This document shows, in pieces, positions 45,000-54,427 of a DNA stretch of 64,000 bases. The stretch comes from Aeromonas hydrophila subsp. hydrophila ATCC 7966. GTDB taxonomy: Bacteria > Pseudomonadota > Gammaproteobacteria > Enterobacterales > Aeromonadaceae. The DNA is taken from contig NC_008570.1 in NCBI RefSeq assembly GCF_000014805.1, forward strand, positions 1,121,001 through 1,185,000, written 5' to 3'. Each line of letters starts with the position of its first letter. The stretch's first letter is position 1. The notes under the pieces are model-generated. The model was not told where the DNA came from and did not search any database. It was given only the letters and a program-made list of their open reading frames with translations. Position numbers and translations under genes: made by a program.

Positions 45000-45131
45000 A
45001 TGAGTCACAATCTGTGTGCCCTAGCGAAAGAACTGCAAGAACGGGTCGAGGTCGAGAAGGCCGTCGCATATGCGGTATGGAAGGAGCGCAACGGTAGGCA
45101 CGGTAGAATGTTCTGCATCTGCTCTCGTTAA
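45000..45131 (+). CDS. Small 43-residue protein, function unknown
   Basis: ATG 45000 after AAAGAGGTCAG, ending TAA at 45129-45131. The sequence (MSHNLCALAKELQERVEVEK ... GRMFCICSR) has a predicted amphipathic helix and three cysteines. It diverges from umuD. It may be genuine or the 5' stub of a longer lost gene; I do not recognise it. Confidence 0.4.
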   Translation: MSHNLCALAKELQERVEVEKAVAYAVWKERNGRHGRMFCICSR

Positions 45132-45338
45132 AGCATGGCTATTACACTTTGTTGGGCCATGTAAGAGCGAGTGTAGGGAGAGGGGGTATCTGGTGTGAAA
45201 TTCCCTTCAAAAAGAATCAGTTTGTAGCAGTGAACTTGCCACAGGGAATAGCTCCTCAAATGATGCGAGCACTCACACTATCTCCCCAAGTCTGTTGTCA
45301 GAGTAAATAAAAGCTTTTACCATCAATAAATTACACCC

Positions 45339-47504
45339 TTGGTGGAGCCAGATGAAGTGGTTAATTCTCAAATAGAAAATTCTTCCTTTCCTGCCGCGCT
45401 TGTCGATTGGGCCGGACATCATTCTGGAGGGGTGAAGCGGCTTCTAGACAAAGACAGTGGCCAGCCGAATAGACAGTTACTTCGGACAAACCTACTCGCG
45501 AGGCTACAAGATTGGGCTAAAAGACTCTCGGTCGAAAGCGCAAATATCCCGAGAATTGTCCTTCTAGTTGGCGGACCAGGGAACGGGAAAACCGAAGCAA
45601 TTGAGTCGACCATACACTGGTTGGACAGCAGCCTTGACTGTGAGGGGCGACTAATTGATGAGCTTTCTGCTGAGTTTCACCCCTCAGTAGGCTCTGCCGT
45701 CCCACGGCTAGTAAGTGTCAATGCTGGGCGTCTTGCGAAGATCAATACCAGCTTGAGCTTGGATATCGTTCAAGATGCTTCTGCCACAGCTGGACACGAG
45801 GGGAGCACAGCATCTGTGCTCCTAATCGAAGAGCTCAGTAGACTGTTAGATGCGCCATCCTCAAAAGCGTATCTATGCTGTGTCAACCGTGGGGTTCTTG
45901 ACGATGCACTGATTCACGCCATAGACAACAAGCTGGATAAGCCGCGAGCCATCCTCGAGGCCGTTACTCGGGCGGTCAGCTTGGCGTACGACTCACCCAC
46001 TTGTTGGCCCCTCGAGAGCTTTCCATCGATAGCAGTCTGGCCGATGGATGCAGAATCCCTTTTGGTTAAGCCAGACAACGAAACATCTGCACCAGCAGAA
46101 ATACTCCTTGGCCAAGCTACTGAGCCTGAAATGTGGCCGGCTAAGGGAACATGTATTGCCGGAAATAAATGCCCCTTTTGTTCCAGTCAGGCAATCCTTG
46201 CCAAGGATGAGCACCGGACAGCCCTACTGAAAATATTGCGTTGGTATGAATTAGCCAGTAGTAAGCGGTGGAGCTTCCGAGATTTATTTTCCCTAACATC
46301 ATACTTGCTGGCCGGGCACCACCCTGCGGTCCATGACCCCGTAGGACACACTCAACAATCAACACCCTGCCAATGGGCTGCGAACCTTATCGATCTTGAC
46401 CAGAAAGCCGTCACGGTAAAGAAACCCACCAGGCAAGCTCTCACGGCTGTCTTCCATCTTGCCACATCTGGCTATCAACATGCGCTATTCCACCGATGGG
46501 ATAAGAGTGTGGCAACTTCACTACGCCGTGACATTAAGGAGCTAGGTCTAGAAAAAGAAGTTTCGACTGAGGGGTATCGTACCCTAATGGGGCTTGTTTA
46601 TTTCTTCGCTGAGCGCAAAGATCACTACCTTCCTGCGACCATTGCGCACTTGTTGGAAGGTCTCGTAGATACTCTAGACCCAGCATTCGCAAGCCCCGAT
46701 ATAGAGGTTGCAGTTAGTGGTCGCAGTACAATTGTGCTTGGCGATCTAGATATGCGTTTCAGTCGTTCCCTCGCAGGTGGCCTTGAGTTTATCCGCAAGT
46801 TCCAAGTGCTATCACTAAATGAAGTTGAGCTTCTCAAACGGTTATCAAATGCTGACGTATTACTTTCCACTCCAACTATCCGACGTAAACGGCCAATTGC
46901 TGCTAGCCGAGTTCAACATGTCCTCCGTGACTTTGCTTGTCGATTAGTTCGTCGGAGTATATGTACTAGGACTGCGGTAGTTGCAGACTCTCAGATATTG
47001 CAGGCTTTCCAGCAAGTCGTCGAAGATAACGACAAACATCAGCACCTCTTCGAGGTCGTAAAGCAAGTCAAGGAGTTGCTGAATACGGGCAAAGAATTCG
47101 AGGTGTCGTTAACCACTACTTTTGGGCAGCCGCTCCCTCCACGGCAACGTCAAGCGACACTGATCGTCCCGCTGCGGCAAGTCAAGATGCTAGCCCAGAA
47201 TATCGAAGGGCGTCCTCGTCCACCTATCTGCTATCTAGGAGTAGGACATGGACAATCAGCTCAACCAATTCCTCTGACTTATGACTTGTTCAAAGCAGTG
47301 AAGGAACTGGAAAGGGGATTATCTCCTGCGTCTTTACCACGTACGGTCGTGGCATTACTAGATACAACGAAGGCCAGGTTATCTGGTCCAATTGTTCGAG
47401 ATGAAGAATTAATAGATGATGCCAAGATTCGCATTGGCTCAGATGGAACAGTTGTTGGTCGTTCATGGAATGGCTTTGTTGCAAGCATGGAGGGGGACGA
47501 ATGA
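45339..47504 (+). CDS. DptF-like P-loop ATPase of a three-gene restriction module
   Basis: 721 residues. Walker A is GGPGNGKTE (residues 78-86) and the Walker B region is SVLLIEELSRLL (about 159-170). The stretch VCCVNRG-like (YLCCVNRGVLDDALI, residues 178-192) and a cysteine cluster CIAGNKCPFC (Cys272, 278, 281) resemble DptF of phosphorothioate-dependent restriction. DptF is usually near 550 residues, so this is a longer version. The frame opens at TTG 45339 or GTG 45342; no in-frame ATG precedes the conserved part. Its stop overlaps the next start in ATGA (47501-47504). The operon-level resemblance (ATPase, mid-size protein, very large HerA-like ATPase) is the main reason for the name; homology should be treated as probable. 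Confidence 0.6.
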   Translation: MVEPDEVVNSQIENSSFPAALVDWAGHHSGGVKRLLDKDSGQPNRQLLRTNLLARLQDWAKRLSVESANIPRIVLLVGGPGNGKTEAIESTIHWLDSSLDCEGRLIDELSAEFHPSVGSAVPRLVSVNAGRLAKINTSLSLDIVQDASATAGHEGSTASVLLIEELSRLLDAPSSKAYLCCVNRGVLDDALIHAIDNKLDKPRAILEAVTRAVSLAYDSPTCWPLESFPSIAVWPMDAESLLVKPDNETSAPAEILLGQATEPEMWPAKGTCIAGNKCPFCSSQAILAKDEHRTALLKILRWYELASSKRWSFRDLFSLTSYLLAGHHPAVHDPVGHTQQSTPCQWAANLIDLDQKAVTVKKPTRQALTAVFHLATSGYQHALFHRWDKSVATSLRRDIKELGLEKEVSTEGYRTLMGLVYFFAERKDHYLPATIAHLLEGLVDTLDPAFASPDIEVAVSGRSTIVLGDLDMRFSRSLAGGLEFIRKFQVLSLNEVELLKRLSNADVLLSTPTIRRKRPIAASRVQHVLRDFACRLVRRSICTRTAVVADSQILQAFQQVVEDNDKHQHLFEVVKQVKELLNTGKEFEVSLTTTFGQPLPPRQRQATLIVPLRQVKMLAQNIEGRPRPPICYLGVGHGQSAQPIPLTYDLFKAVKELERGLSPASLPRTVVALLDTTKARLSGPIVRDEELIDDAKIRIGSDGTVVGRSWNGFVASMEGDE

Positions 47505-49042
47505 GCCTTAATGATTTTAAGCAGGCCCCTTGGCGTTTCTCCCACAGGAGTTACCAGAAATCGGCCCTAGCAATAAGTCCTGCACCAGAATATGCGAGTT
47601 CGGAAGTTTTACTTGCCTCACTCTACCGAACCATCGGTTTTTCATTTGCTAGTGAAGGAAGCGTACCGCAAGCAGGGCGCGATCTGGACAAACGAATCCA
47701 GAAGCTTCGAGAAAAGAGCCAGCTGCCTCCTACTAGTGCAATAGTTGGCATTGACGCTTGGAATACTGTGCTTCACGGAATTTTGGAGAGCCCAAAGCTC
47801 CCTAACCAATCTTCCAAGCGATTCCTGCAAGTCACCCCTCTGGTGTCAGGAACCGCACTTTTCTCAGGCTCTGCACGGCTAAGTAGTAACTCCTGGCCAG
47901 CGGGCAGCTTAATACGCCGCATGATCTGTCTTGGGTCTAAGGATCAGGAGACAGCAGAGCTACTCTGGAAAAAACTCTTCGAGGCCTTGAGTGTCGATGA
48001 CAACGACGATGTCTTTGCTCGTTGGCTCGAGCAGGAAACATCTGCGTGGAATCAAGGTGCTGGTGTCTGGACGTTAGCACCAATCCCCGCTGAAGAAATG
48101 GCGACACTCGAAGCATCCGACTTCCTTGGCGTTTCGTTCCTTCCAGCTCGACGGTTCACCAAGGATTTGTACGCAATTATGCAGGCGAAAGACGCAATGA
48201 CTCGCCGACAATGGACTAGCCTGCTCGAAGCGGTGCTTCGTCTAGCCGCGGTTTCTCATGTGACATGGCTCTGCGATGTCCATTCGAGGATCTGGAACTG
48301 CTTATTGGCTGCACTTACCAATAACGTTGTTCCTAGCGAGCAAGAGGCAAGGAAGACAATTTTTCCAGATGCCCCCCAGTACATGGCTTACGGAGGAAAA
48401 GCTCTCCAAGGAATCAAGGACAAGGTATCTAGCTACCTCACTGCCAGGCTAGGGATCAATACCCTCCTTTGGTCACTCGTACAAATAGGTGCACCTTACG
48501 AAGGAGATCTTTCCTCAAGCAAGGGTATTGCAGCGCTTTGTGAGCACATCAAGGCACATCAAACGGCTCTCACCAATGCAGGTACTCTCGTCATCATCTC
48601 TGACATCCGCGAACAAGAGGCTCGTGCACTGCTATGCAAAAAAGGTATTGGTTCCAACATGCTAGAGTTTGCGCGACACGTATTAGGTCAACGTCAGGCC
48701 GCAGTTCCATTACTCAGGGGATACGATCAGGGATATATCCTCAAAAAGAATGGTAATAGCACTTCTAGCCCATGGGTCGTCTCCCTTGGACCTGTAGCTG
48801 TTCTCTCTCTGGTTCATTGTGCGCTTGCTGGAATGGTTGGCCCGCGTTCAATCCATAGACTAGGACTGCATCTCGGGGAATACGGAGTTATTGTGGACAA
48901 ACGCGATATAGCTAGAAATGACTTGGGACATCAACTAAGAATGCTTGGTCTCGTACTGGATAGCCCAGATGCCGAGAGTGGAATGCTGTTACTGCCACCG
49001 TTCTACACAAGCAAAGCGACTCAGAGAAACGAACATGAATAG
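47501..49042 (+). CDS. DptG-like middle protein of the restriction module
   Basis: 513 residues, no enzymatic motif seen, mostly helical. The C-terminal 75 residues (MVGPRSIHRLGLHLGEYGVIV, then GHQLRMLGLVLDSPDAESGM) look like a winged-helix DNA-binding unit. DptG is usually about 430 residues and is the least conserved of the DptFGH proteins, so the call depends on position between a DptF-like and a DptH-like gene. GGAGGGGGACGA precedes ATG 47501. It overlaps both neighbours (4 and 8 bases), which argues for a stoichiometric complex. Confidence 0.5.
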   Translation: MSLNDFKQAPWRFSHRSYQKSALAISPAPEYASSEVLLASLYRTIGFSFASEGSVPQAGRDLDKRIQKLREKSQLPPTSAIVGIDAWNTVLHGILESPKLPNQSSKRFLQVTPLVSGTALFSGSARLSSNSWPAGSLIRRMICLGSKDQETAELLWKKLFEALSVDDNDDVFARWLEQETSAWNQGAGVWTLAPIPAEEMATLEASDFLGVSFLPARRFTKDLYAIMQAKDAMTRRQWTSLLEAVLRLAAVSHVTWLCDVHSRIWNCLLAALTNNVVPSEQEARKTIFPDAPQYMAYGGKALQGIKDKVSSYLTARLGINTLLWSLVQIGAPYEGDLSSSKGIAALCEHIKAHQTALTNAGTLVIISDIREQEARALLCKKGIGSNMLEFARHVLGQRQAAVPLLRGYDQGYILKKNGNSTSSPWVVSLGPVAVLSLVHCALAGMVGPRSIHRLGLHLGEYGVIVDKRDIARNDLGHQLRMLGLVLDSPDAESGMLLLPPFYTSKATQRNEHE

Positions 49043-52000
49043 ACTTGCACAGTGGCTTGCATCCATTGTCCGTGAAAAAGTACAGGGGGCAACACACGGA
49101 CTAAGTGGCAAAAAATTTGAGTACCGACTGATTTTCAGAGGTCCACCTCTAGAAATCCTCGACATGGTCTACAACGAACTTGTTCGTGATGGTGGAATTC
49201 AAGTCAGATCTGGAACTGGTAATAATCTGGAGACTTTACCAGTACTTCTCCAGTGTCCTATTGACCACTTGAAAGATAATAAGCCCCGAATCGGGGAGTC
49301 TTGCAAGTGCGATAATGACCACCTGCTAAATGTCAGGAATGACCCAAACAACTCTAGTTTCGTAGCTTTAGTGCCAGCGGGCCAACACAATAACCTATCG
49401 ATTGAATCCTCAACTGACGTATTTGGCATGAGCGCAGATGTTGAGAAATGGTGGGAAGATGGCTTTGTACAGAGGGCAATCAATGAGGCTTTGCTCGTCG
49501 CCGGAATAAATGATTCACAGAGAGATGATGCGAAACAACTAATACGTGCTGCTACAGACGCCGTCGATGAGGTAGATCCTGATCAAGCTAACCACATTGC
49601 CGCATGGCGAATGTTATCTCGTATATATTCGATAGCAGCGTCCCACCATGGCCTCCAGTCTGGAACGGCACTGGCATTAGCTTGTGGTTTACCGCCTATG
49701 CAAGAAGGCGGAGTCTCGGCGAAAGCCCAGCTCTCAACCCTTAGGAAAGTTGCTGATGAGCTTGCGGATGGCTTCAAGACTGGCATCGAACGTCTTGCGC
49801 AAAACATTTCTGAAGAAGTTGCACAGGCACTGCGCGAACTTCTCGTTCACCTTCAAGCAAGTTGCGATGTACCCACGGCCTTCGAGCGAGCCACAGAGGC
49901 TTTCTACATTCCAGAATCGACTCTGGAACTAGCCTCCCCTCCATCCTGGTGGACGTTATTAACTGTAGAGCAGTGGAATGATTTGCTAGACGAAGGTCCT
50001 GAGGAGCTCGGAGAAATCAGTATTCGCTGCACAAACAGCATTATTTCAGCGACCAAGGGCTTACCAGCAGTGGTTCGTGATAAGGTTGAGCTAGAAATCA
50101 TCTGGAATGGGAATGATAAACCGCAAGAGTTCCTGTTAACTGGCGGTTCATATGGCAAAGCACCTGCATCTTTGCCAGCTGACCAGAGTGGAACAACTCA
50201 CCACACCGACTTGCTACCACCAACCCACAAGACACCTATATCTTACAAAGTCACCTCGGTGGATTGTAAGCCAGCAAGTGTGCGCGTCATATCTTTGATG
50301 AACTGGAAACCTGGAATCCTAGTAACTTGCAGGTTGGCGACAAAACTATCACCACCAAAGAAACCACGTAAGAACACCGCTGCGATTGACTGGGAAACTT
50401 CACTCTCACTACCTGGCTCTGGACGGTATGAACTGCGTCTCCACGTATCACCAGGAACAACTATTGGTAAGTTGGAAGGAACTCCAGACGATGCTACTGA
50501 GCTTGAGGAGCAATCGCAGCACTTTGTTGCTCGGCTGGTTGGACAAAACGAATATTTGTTAGAGGTCGAAGCTGACGGCAAGTATCAGTTGGACATCGGT
50601 TTTACCCCGTCAGGTGAGCTTCCACTCCACTGCAGAGTTTACCTGACTTGTGAAGAGGCAAAAGAGGAAGGCTGTCGGAGCGAGTTTGAGCGCCTAATTA
50701 AACTAAACCGCAAACACCTCGAAAAGTTTGACACTAAGGCCGTTGTCCATCTTGACCGGAATGCCCGTTCTTCAAGTTTGCAGTCATGGATACTTGAGGA
50801 GCAGAACGTAACCAAATCGTTCAGACCTTTGGTGATCGCTGATGACTACGCTTCCCAATGGGCCCCCCCTAATTGGGATGATCCTTGTGGTCCAATACTT
50901 TCTCGGGGGAAATTTCTACACGATCCACGCCCCGACATCCTGAGCTTCCTGCCTCCGAAAGGGTTCGTGGAGAGCCGCCAAAAGATTGCAGAATACATAC
51001 GAGGCAGTGATGACCAGTCGGGGCTTATGGAGTCAGCTCCATTAGGTGCATGGCTATCGAGCAACCAGGAGTTCTGTGCACTGACAGAGGAATATCTTGA
51101 GGCATATATGTCTTGGCTCGAAACCGATCCTGACACTGCCTGCTGGATAGATACCGTTACAGTCTTCTCGCTAGATTCAGACGGCCGAACTCTTGGGAGA
51201 GCTCCGGATGCAATAATCATGTCTCCCCTGCATCCACTGCGGCTTGCCTGGCATAGTCTCGCTCAGAAAGTTCTGCGAGATGAGGTGGAAGGTGACTCAC
51301 CATGTCCTTGCCCTGCAGCGAGCATCCTTGATCCTGATTGCGTTCCCGATCTACTGACACTTTCAATACAGTCTCCGGGCGGTGTTGATAGGATCGATTT
51401 TCTATCCGTTGAATGTAGCTCAGACTACTGGTCTGTTCTATGGAATGGTTCTCGATTAGGTCATTTGCCGGAGAGGACCCTGCGCCCTCCATTTGATAAT
51501 TCTTTCGGACTGACCGTTGGCGGTATTTCCAGTGGATTCAGTCCAGCTCAGGTTTCACGTGCGCTCGACGATGTCACTGATCTTCTGGCAGCAAAACCGA
51601 TCGTCAGTCTGGTTGTCTCAAGTGCTGGTGGTACCACTGATGCATGCAACGAAGGATTAGCAAACTGGTGCACTAAAAGGTTTGGTAACGGGGAGTCAAG
51701 CACCCCGAAACACGGGGTCGGCGCGAGAATTTTGGAGGTGTTTGATACGAGGCAGACCGGCAGGCCTGACCAGGCCACAATCGCGAACCTCTCAGAGGAC
51801 ACAGGCAACCACGTACGCTGGTATGATAAGCAACCGGTTGGAGCAAAACCTGACTTGGGCATCATTGCCCAACTAGATTCTGCACAACCTGAATCTAATG
51901 AAGTAGGTTCGCTCTCTCCAATGGGGACTGGCGGATTAATCAGACACAGAGTCAGGCGCCAGCTTCTGGGCTCATTCTTGAATGAATCTCGCCAAGGCCT

Positions 52001-54374
52001 TCAGATGCCGCCTTCCGGTGAACCATTCGCTGACAAAGTTTCAAAATGCATGCTCATGGTAGAAAAACTGAGGGACGGCAAGGTAGGTCTACAATTTTCG
52101 CCTAATGTCCATGCAGTATCTGAAATGCTTGAAAAAAATAGTGCCGGTTATGTTGCAATCTCATCTTCGGCAGTTGATCCTGCCTGTTTTTTGGGGGGGT
52201 GGATAAAAGGCACCTATCTTTGGGACTACGATCTTCCCTCGTACTCTCACCGTGCAGGAGATACCAGCGGTTACTACCTCTTGTCACAGGTCAAGCAAGC
52301 CGATCTTGATGCCTTGCGTGGAGTTTTGAGGCCACTTCCTGAGTGTTCTGAGCTAGAAGACGGTAAAATTGAACAGATCCTCCTCGAGGTTGCTAGAAGG
52401 GGGATTCCCACCGTGCGTGGCCTATCTGGAGATGATACCGGAGCCACGGGAGATCTTGGTCTTTTCCTTGCGGTCCGACTTCTTCAAGACCAGTTCCGAG
52501 TAGAAGGCAACATGAACAGCCTGCTACCAGTGCTTGATGGCACACCTGATGATGCTACGATTGCAATAATCGTCCCCGTCGACCCATTCAGAGGCTACCT
52601 TGCAGATCTTGCACGTTCTCTCGGCAAGGGGCTTAAGGATTCACCTCTGTCACGCCCGGACTTACTTGTTATCGGTGTACGGGTTTGTAGCAACAGAGTT
52701 GGAATTCATCTGACGCCCATTGAGGTCAAGTGCCGCCAGAGCAGCGTATTTGGTGATGCAATCGACGCTCTCTCCCAAGCGAAGGCTCTATCTACACTTC
52801 TACTGGCTATCGAGAAGCAGGCTGGCAGCTCTGTTGCATGGAGCCTAGCTTATCAACACCTGCTGCTTTCGATGGTTGGATTTGGTTTGCGTGTCTACAG
52901 CCAACATCAGGCAATTGAAGGGCAGGCTGGCCGCTGGGCCGATTATCACGAACGTATCGCTGCAGCGATCCTCAGCTCTGGCTCGAGGCCTAGTATTGAT
53001 ACAAGAGGACGGCTCATTGTAATTGACAATTCGCCAGAGAGCGGTGCTTACGATCGTGATGGCGACAAATACAGTGAGACAATTGTTATCTCGAAGAGGG
53101 ATGCAAGTAAAATCGTAGCAAGCAATGATGCACAGCAGTTCTACGATAGTGTGCGTGCTAAAGTTGGTGATTGGGGACTTATTCCTTCAGTTGCTGATGA
53201 TGCATCTCCCACTGAGTTAATAAATAATGATGTAACACCATTGAATAAATATTCAGGGAGTGGAATCATCCTATCTGTTGGTAATACAGTAGATGGTTTT
53301 CAGCCTCGCCCACTAGTCTTGAATATTTCGGACACTCGGTTGAACCAGTTAAATATTGGAGTTGTGGGTGATCTTGGAACAGGAAAAACCCAATTCCTTA
53401 AGTCGTTGATCATGCAAATTTCTCGAGCGAGCCAAGAAAATCGTGAAATAAAGCCAAAGTTCTTGATCTTTGACTATAAGCGCGACTATAGCATTCAGGA
53501 TTTTGTTGATGCGACAGGCGCTAAGGTAGTAAAGCCCTACAGGCTTCCTCTAAATCTCTTCGATACTACGGGTATGGGCGAGTCTTCTGCTCCTTGGCTT
53601 GATAGGTTCCGATTCTTCGCTGATGTTCTCGGAAAAATTTACTCAGGTATGGGCCCAGTGCAGCTTGGAAAACTAAAAGAAGCGGTACGTAATGCCTACG
53701 AAAAATGTAATGCATCGGATCGTCAGCCAACGATCTATGATATTCATCATGAGTATAGAGAGATTCTTGACGGAAAATCAGACTCACCGATGGCAATTAT
53801 TGATGACATTGTTGACATGGAGATTTTTACCAAAGAACCTTCTGAAGCAATTCCATTCGAAAAATTTTTTGATGGTGTGATAGTCATATCGCTAGACTCT
53901 TTGGGGCAGGATGATAAAAGCAAAAATATGCTTGTTGCTATAATGCTTAATATGTTTTATGAAAATATGCTAAAAACACCAAAACGCCCTTTTATTGGTG
54001 TTACTCCACAGCTTCGAGCAATAGATTCATACTTGCTTGTTGATGAAGCAGATAACATTATGCGTTATGAATTTGATGTGCTCAGAAAATTATTATTGCA
54101 AGGCAGAGAGTTCGGCACTGGGGTGATCTTAGCGTCTCAATATCTTCGCCATTTTAAAGTGGGGTCAACAGACTATCGAGAGCCATTACTTACATGGTTT
54201 ATCCATAAAGTACCGAATGTCACTCCTGCAGAGCTTGGTGCCCTAGGATTTACTTCAGACATTACAGATTTATCTGAGCGAGTAAAAACACTCCCAAATC
54301 ATCACTGCTTATATAAATCGTTTGATATGTCAGGAGAGGTTATTCGTGGATTACCATTTTTTGAATTAAAATAA
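49035..54374 (+). CDS. DptH-like giant protein with PD-(D/E)XK-like motif and HerA/FtsK-type ATPase
   Basis: 1779 residues. Residues 1-1150 have no motif I recognise. A nuclease-like site follows: Asp1209 (SRPDLLVIGV) and Glu1230-Val-Lys1232 (TPIEVKCRQ), spaced as in PD-(D/E)XK enzymes. The C-terminal 350 residues are a HerA/FtsK-like ATPase: Walker A GDLGTGKT (1445-1452), FLIFDYKRDYS, Walker B LLVDEADN (Asp1670, Glu1671), and GVILASQYLRHF. DptH is the large subunit of DptFGH (about 1600-1700 residues). ATG 49035 overlaps the upstream gene by eight bases; an in-frame start 90 bases earlier lies deep inside it. From about 53200 the DNA becomes distinctly more AT-rich, so the ATPase end may have a different origin. 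Confidence 0.62.
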   Translation: MNRLAQWLASIVREKVQGATHGLSGKKFEYRLIFRGPPLEILDMVYNELVRDGGIQVRSGTGNNLETLPVLLQCPIDHLKDNKPRIGESCKCDNDHLLNVRNDPNNSSFVALVPAGQHNNLSIESSTDVFGMSADVEKWWEDGFVQRAINEALLVAGINDSQRDDAKQLIRAATDAVDEVDPDQANHIAAWRMLSRIYSIAASHHGLQSGTALALACGLPPMQEGGVSAKAQLSTLRKVADELADGFKTGIERLAQNISEEVAQALRELLVHLQASCDVPTAFERATEAFYIPESTLELASPPSWWTLLTVEQWNDLLDEGPEELGEISIRCTNSIISATKGLPAVVRDKVELEIIWNGNDKPQEFLLTGGSYGKAPASLPADQSGTTHHTDLLPPTHKTPISYKVTSVDCKPASVRVISLMNWKPGILVTCRLATKLSPPKKPRKNTAAIDWETSLSLPGSGRYELRLHVSPGTTIGKLEGTPDDATELEEQSQHFVARLVGQNEYLLEVEADGKYQLDIGFTPSGELPLHCRVYLTCEEAKEEGCRSEFERLIKLNRKHLEKFDTKAVVHLDRNARSSSLQSWILEEQNVTKSFRPLVIADDYASQWAPPNWDDPCGPILSRGKFLHDPRPDILSFLPPKGFVESRQKIAEYIRGSDDQSGLMESAPLGAWLSSNQEFCALTEEYLEAYMSWLETDPDTACWIDTVTVFSLDSDGRTLGRAPDAIIMSPLHPLRLAWHSLAQKVLRDEVEGDSPCPCPAASILDPDCVPDLLTLSIQSPGGVDRIDFLSVECSSDYWSVLWNGSRLGHLPERTLRPPFDNSFGLTVGGISSGFSPAQVSRALDDVTDLLAAKPIVSLVVSSAGGTTDACNEGLANWCTKRFGNGESSTPKHGVGARILEVFDTRQTGRPDQATIANLSEDTGNHVRWYDKQPVGAKPDLGIIAQLDSAQPESNEVGSLSPMGTGGLIRHRVRRQLLGSFLNESRQGLQMPPSGEPFADKVSKCMLMVEKLRDGKVGLQFSPNVHAVSEMLEKNSAGYVAISSSAVDPACFLGGWIKGTYLWDYDLPSYSHRAGDTSGYYLLSQVKQADLDALRGVLRPLPECSELEDGKIEQILLEVARRGIPTVRGLSGDDTGATGDLGLFLAVRLLQDQFRVEGNMNSLLPVLDGTPDDATIAIIVPVDPFRGYLADLARSLGKGLKDSPLSRPDLLVIGVRVCSNRVGIHLTPIEVKCRQSSVFGDAIDALSQAKALSTLLLAIEKQAGSSVAWSLAYQHLLLSMVGFGLRVYSQHQAIEGQAGRWADYHERIAAAILSSGSRPSIDTRGRLIVIDNSPESGAYDRDGDKYSETIVISKRDASKIVASNDAQQFYDSVRAKVGDWGLIPSVADDASPTELINNDVTPLNKYSGSGIILSVGNTVDGFQPRPLVLNISDTRLNQLNIGVVGDLGTGKTQFLKSLIMQISRASQENREIKPKFLIFDYKRDYSIQDFVDATGAKVVKPYRLPLNLFDTTGMGESSAPWLDRFRFFADVLGKIYSGMGPVQLGKLKEAVRNAYEKCNASDRQPTIYDIHHEYREILDGKSDSPMAIIDDIVDMEIFTKEPSEAIPFEKFFDGVIVISLDSLGQDDKSKNMLVAIMLNMFYENMLKTPKRPFIGVTPQLRAIDSYLLVDEADNIMRYEFDVLRKLLLQGREFGTGVILASQYLRHFKVGSTDYREPLLTWFIHKVPNVTPAELGALGFTSDITDLSERVKTLPNHHCLYKSFDMSGEVIRGLPFFELK

Positions 54375-54385
54375 TAGAATGATTT

Positions 54386-54412
54386 CCCCCAGACCATAAA
54401 ATGGTCTGGGGG
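54386..54412. terminator. Bidirectional hairpin between the DptH-like gene and the methyltransferase
   Basis: Perfect 12-bp stem CCCCCAGACCAT / ATGGTCTGGGGG with loop AAA, between convergent stops at 54374 and 54428. U-tracts are weak on both sides. Confidence 0.75.
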
Positions 54413-54427
54413 ATGGTGTCACGTGCG

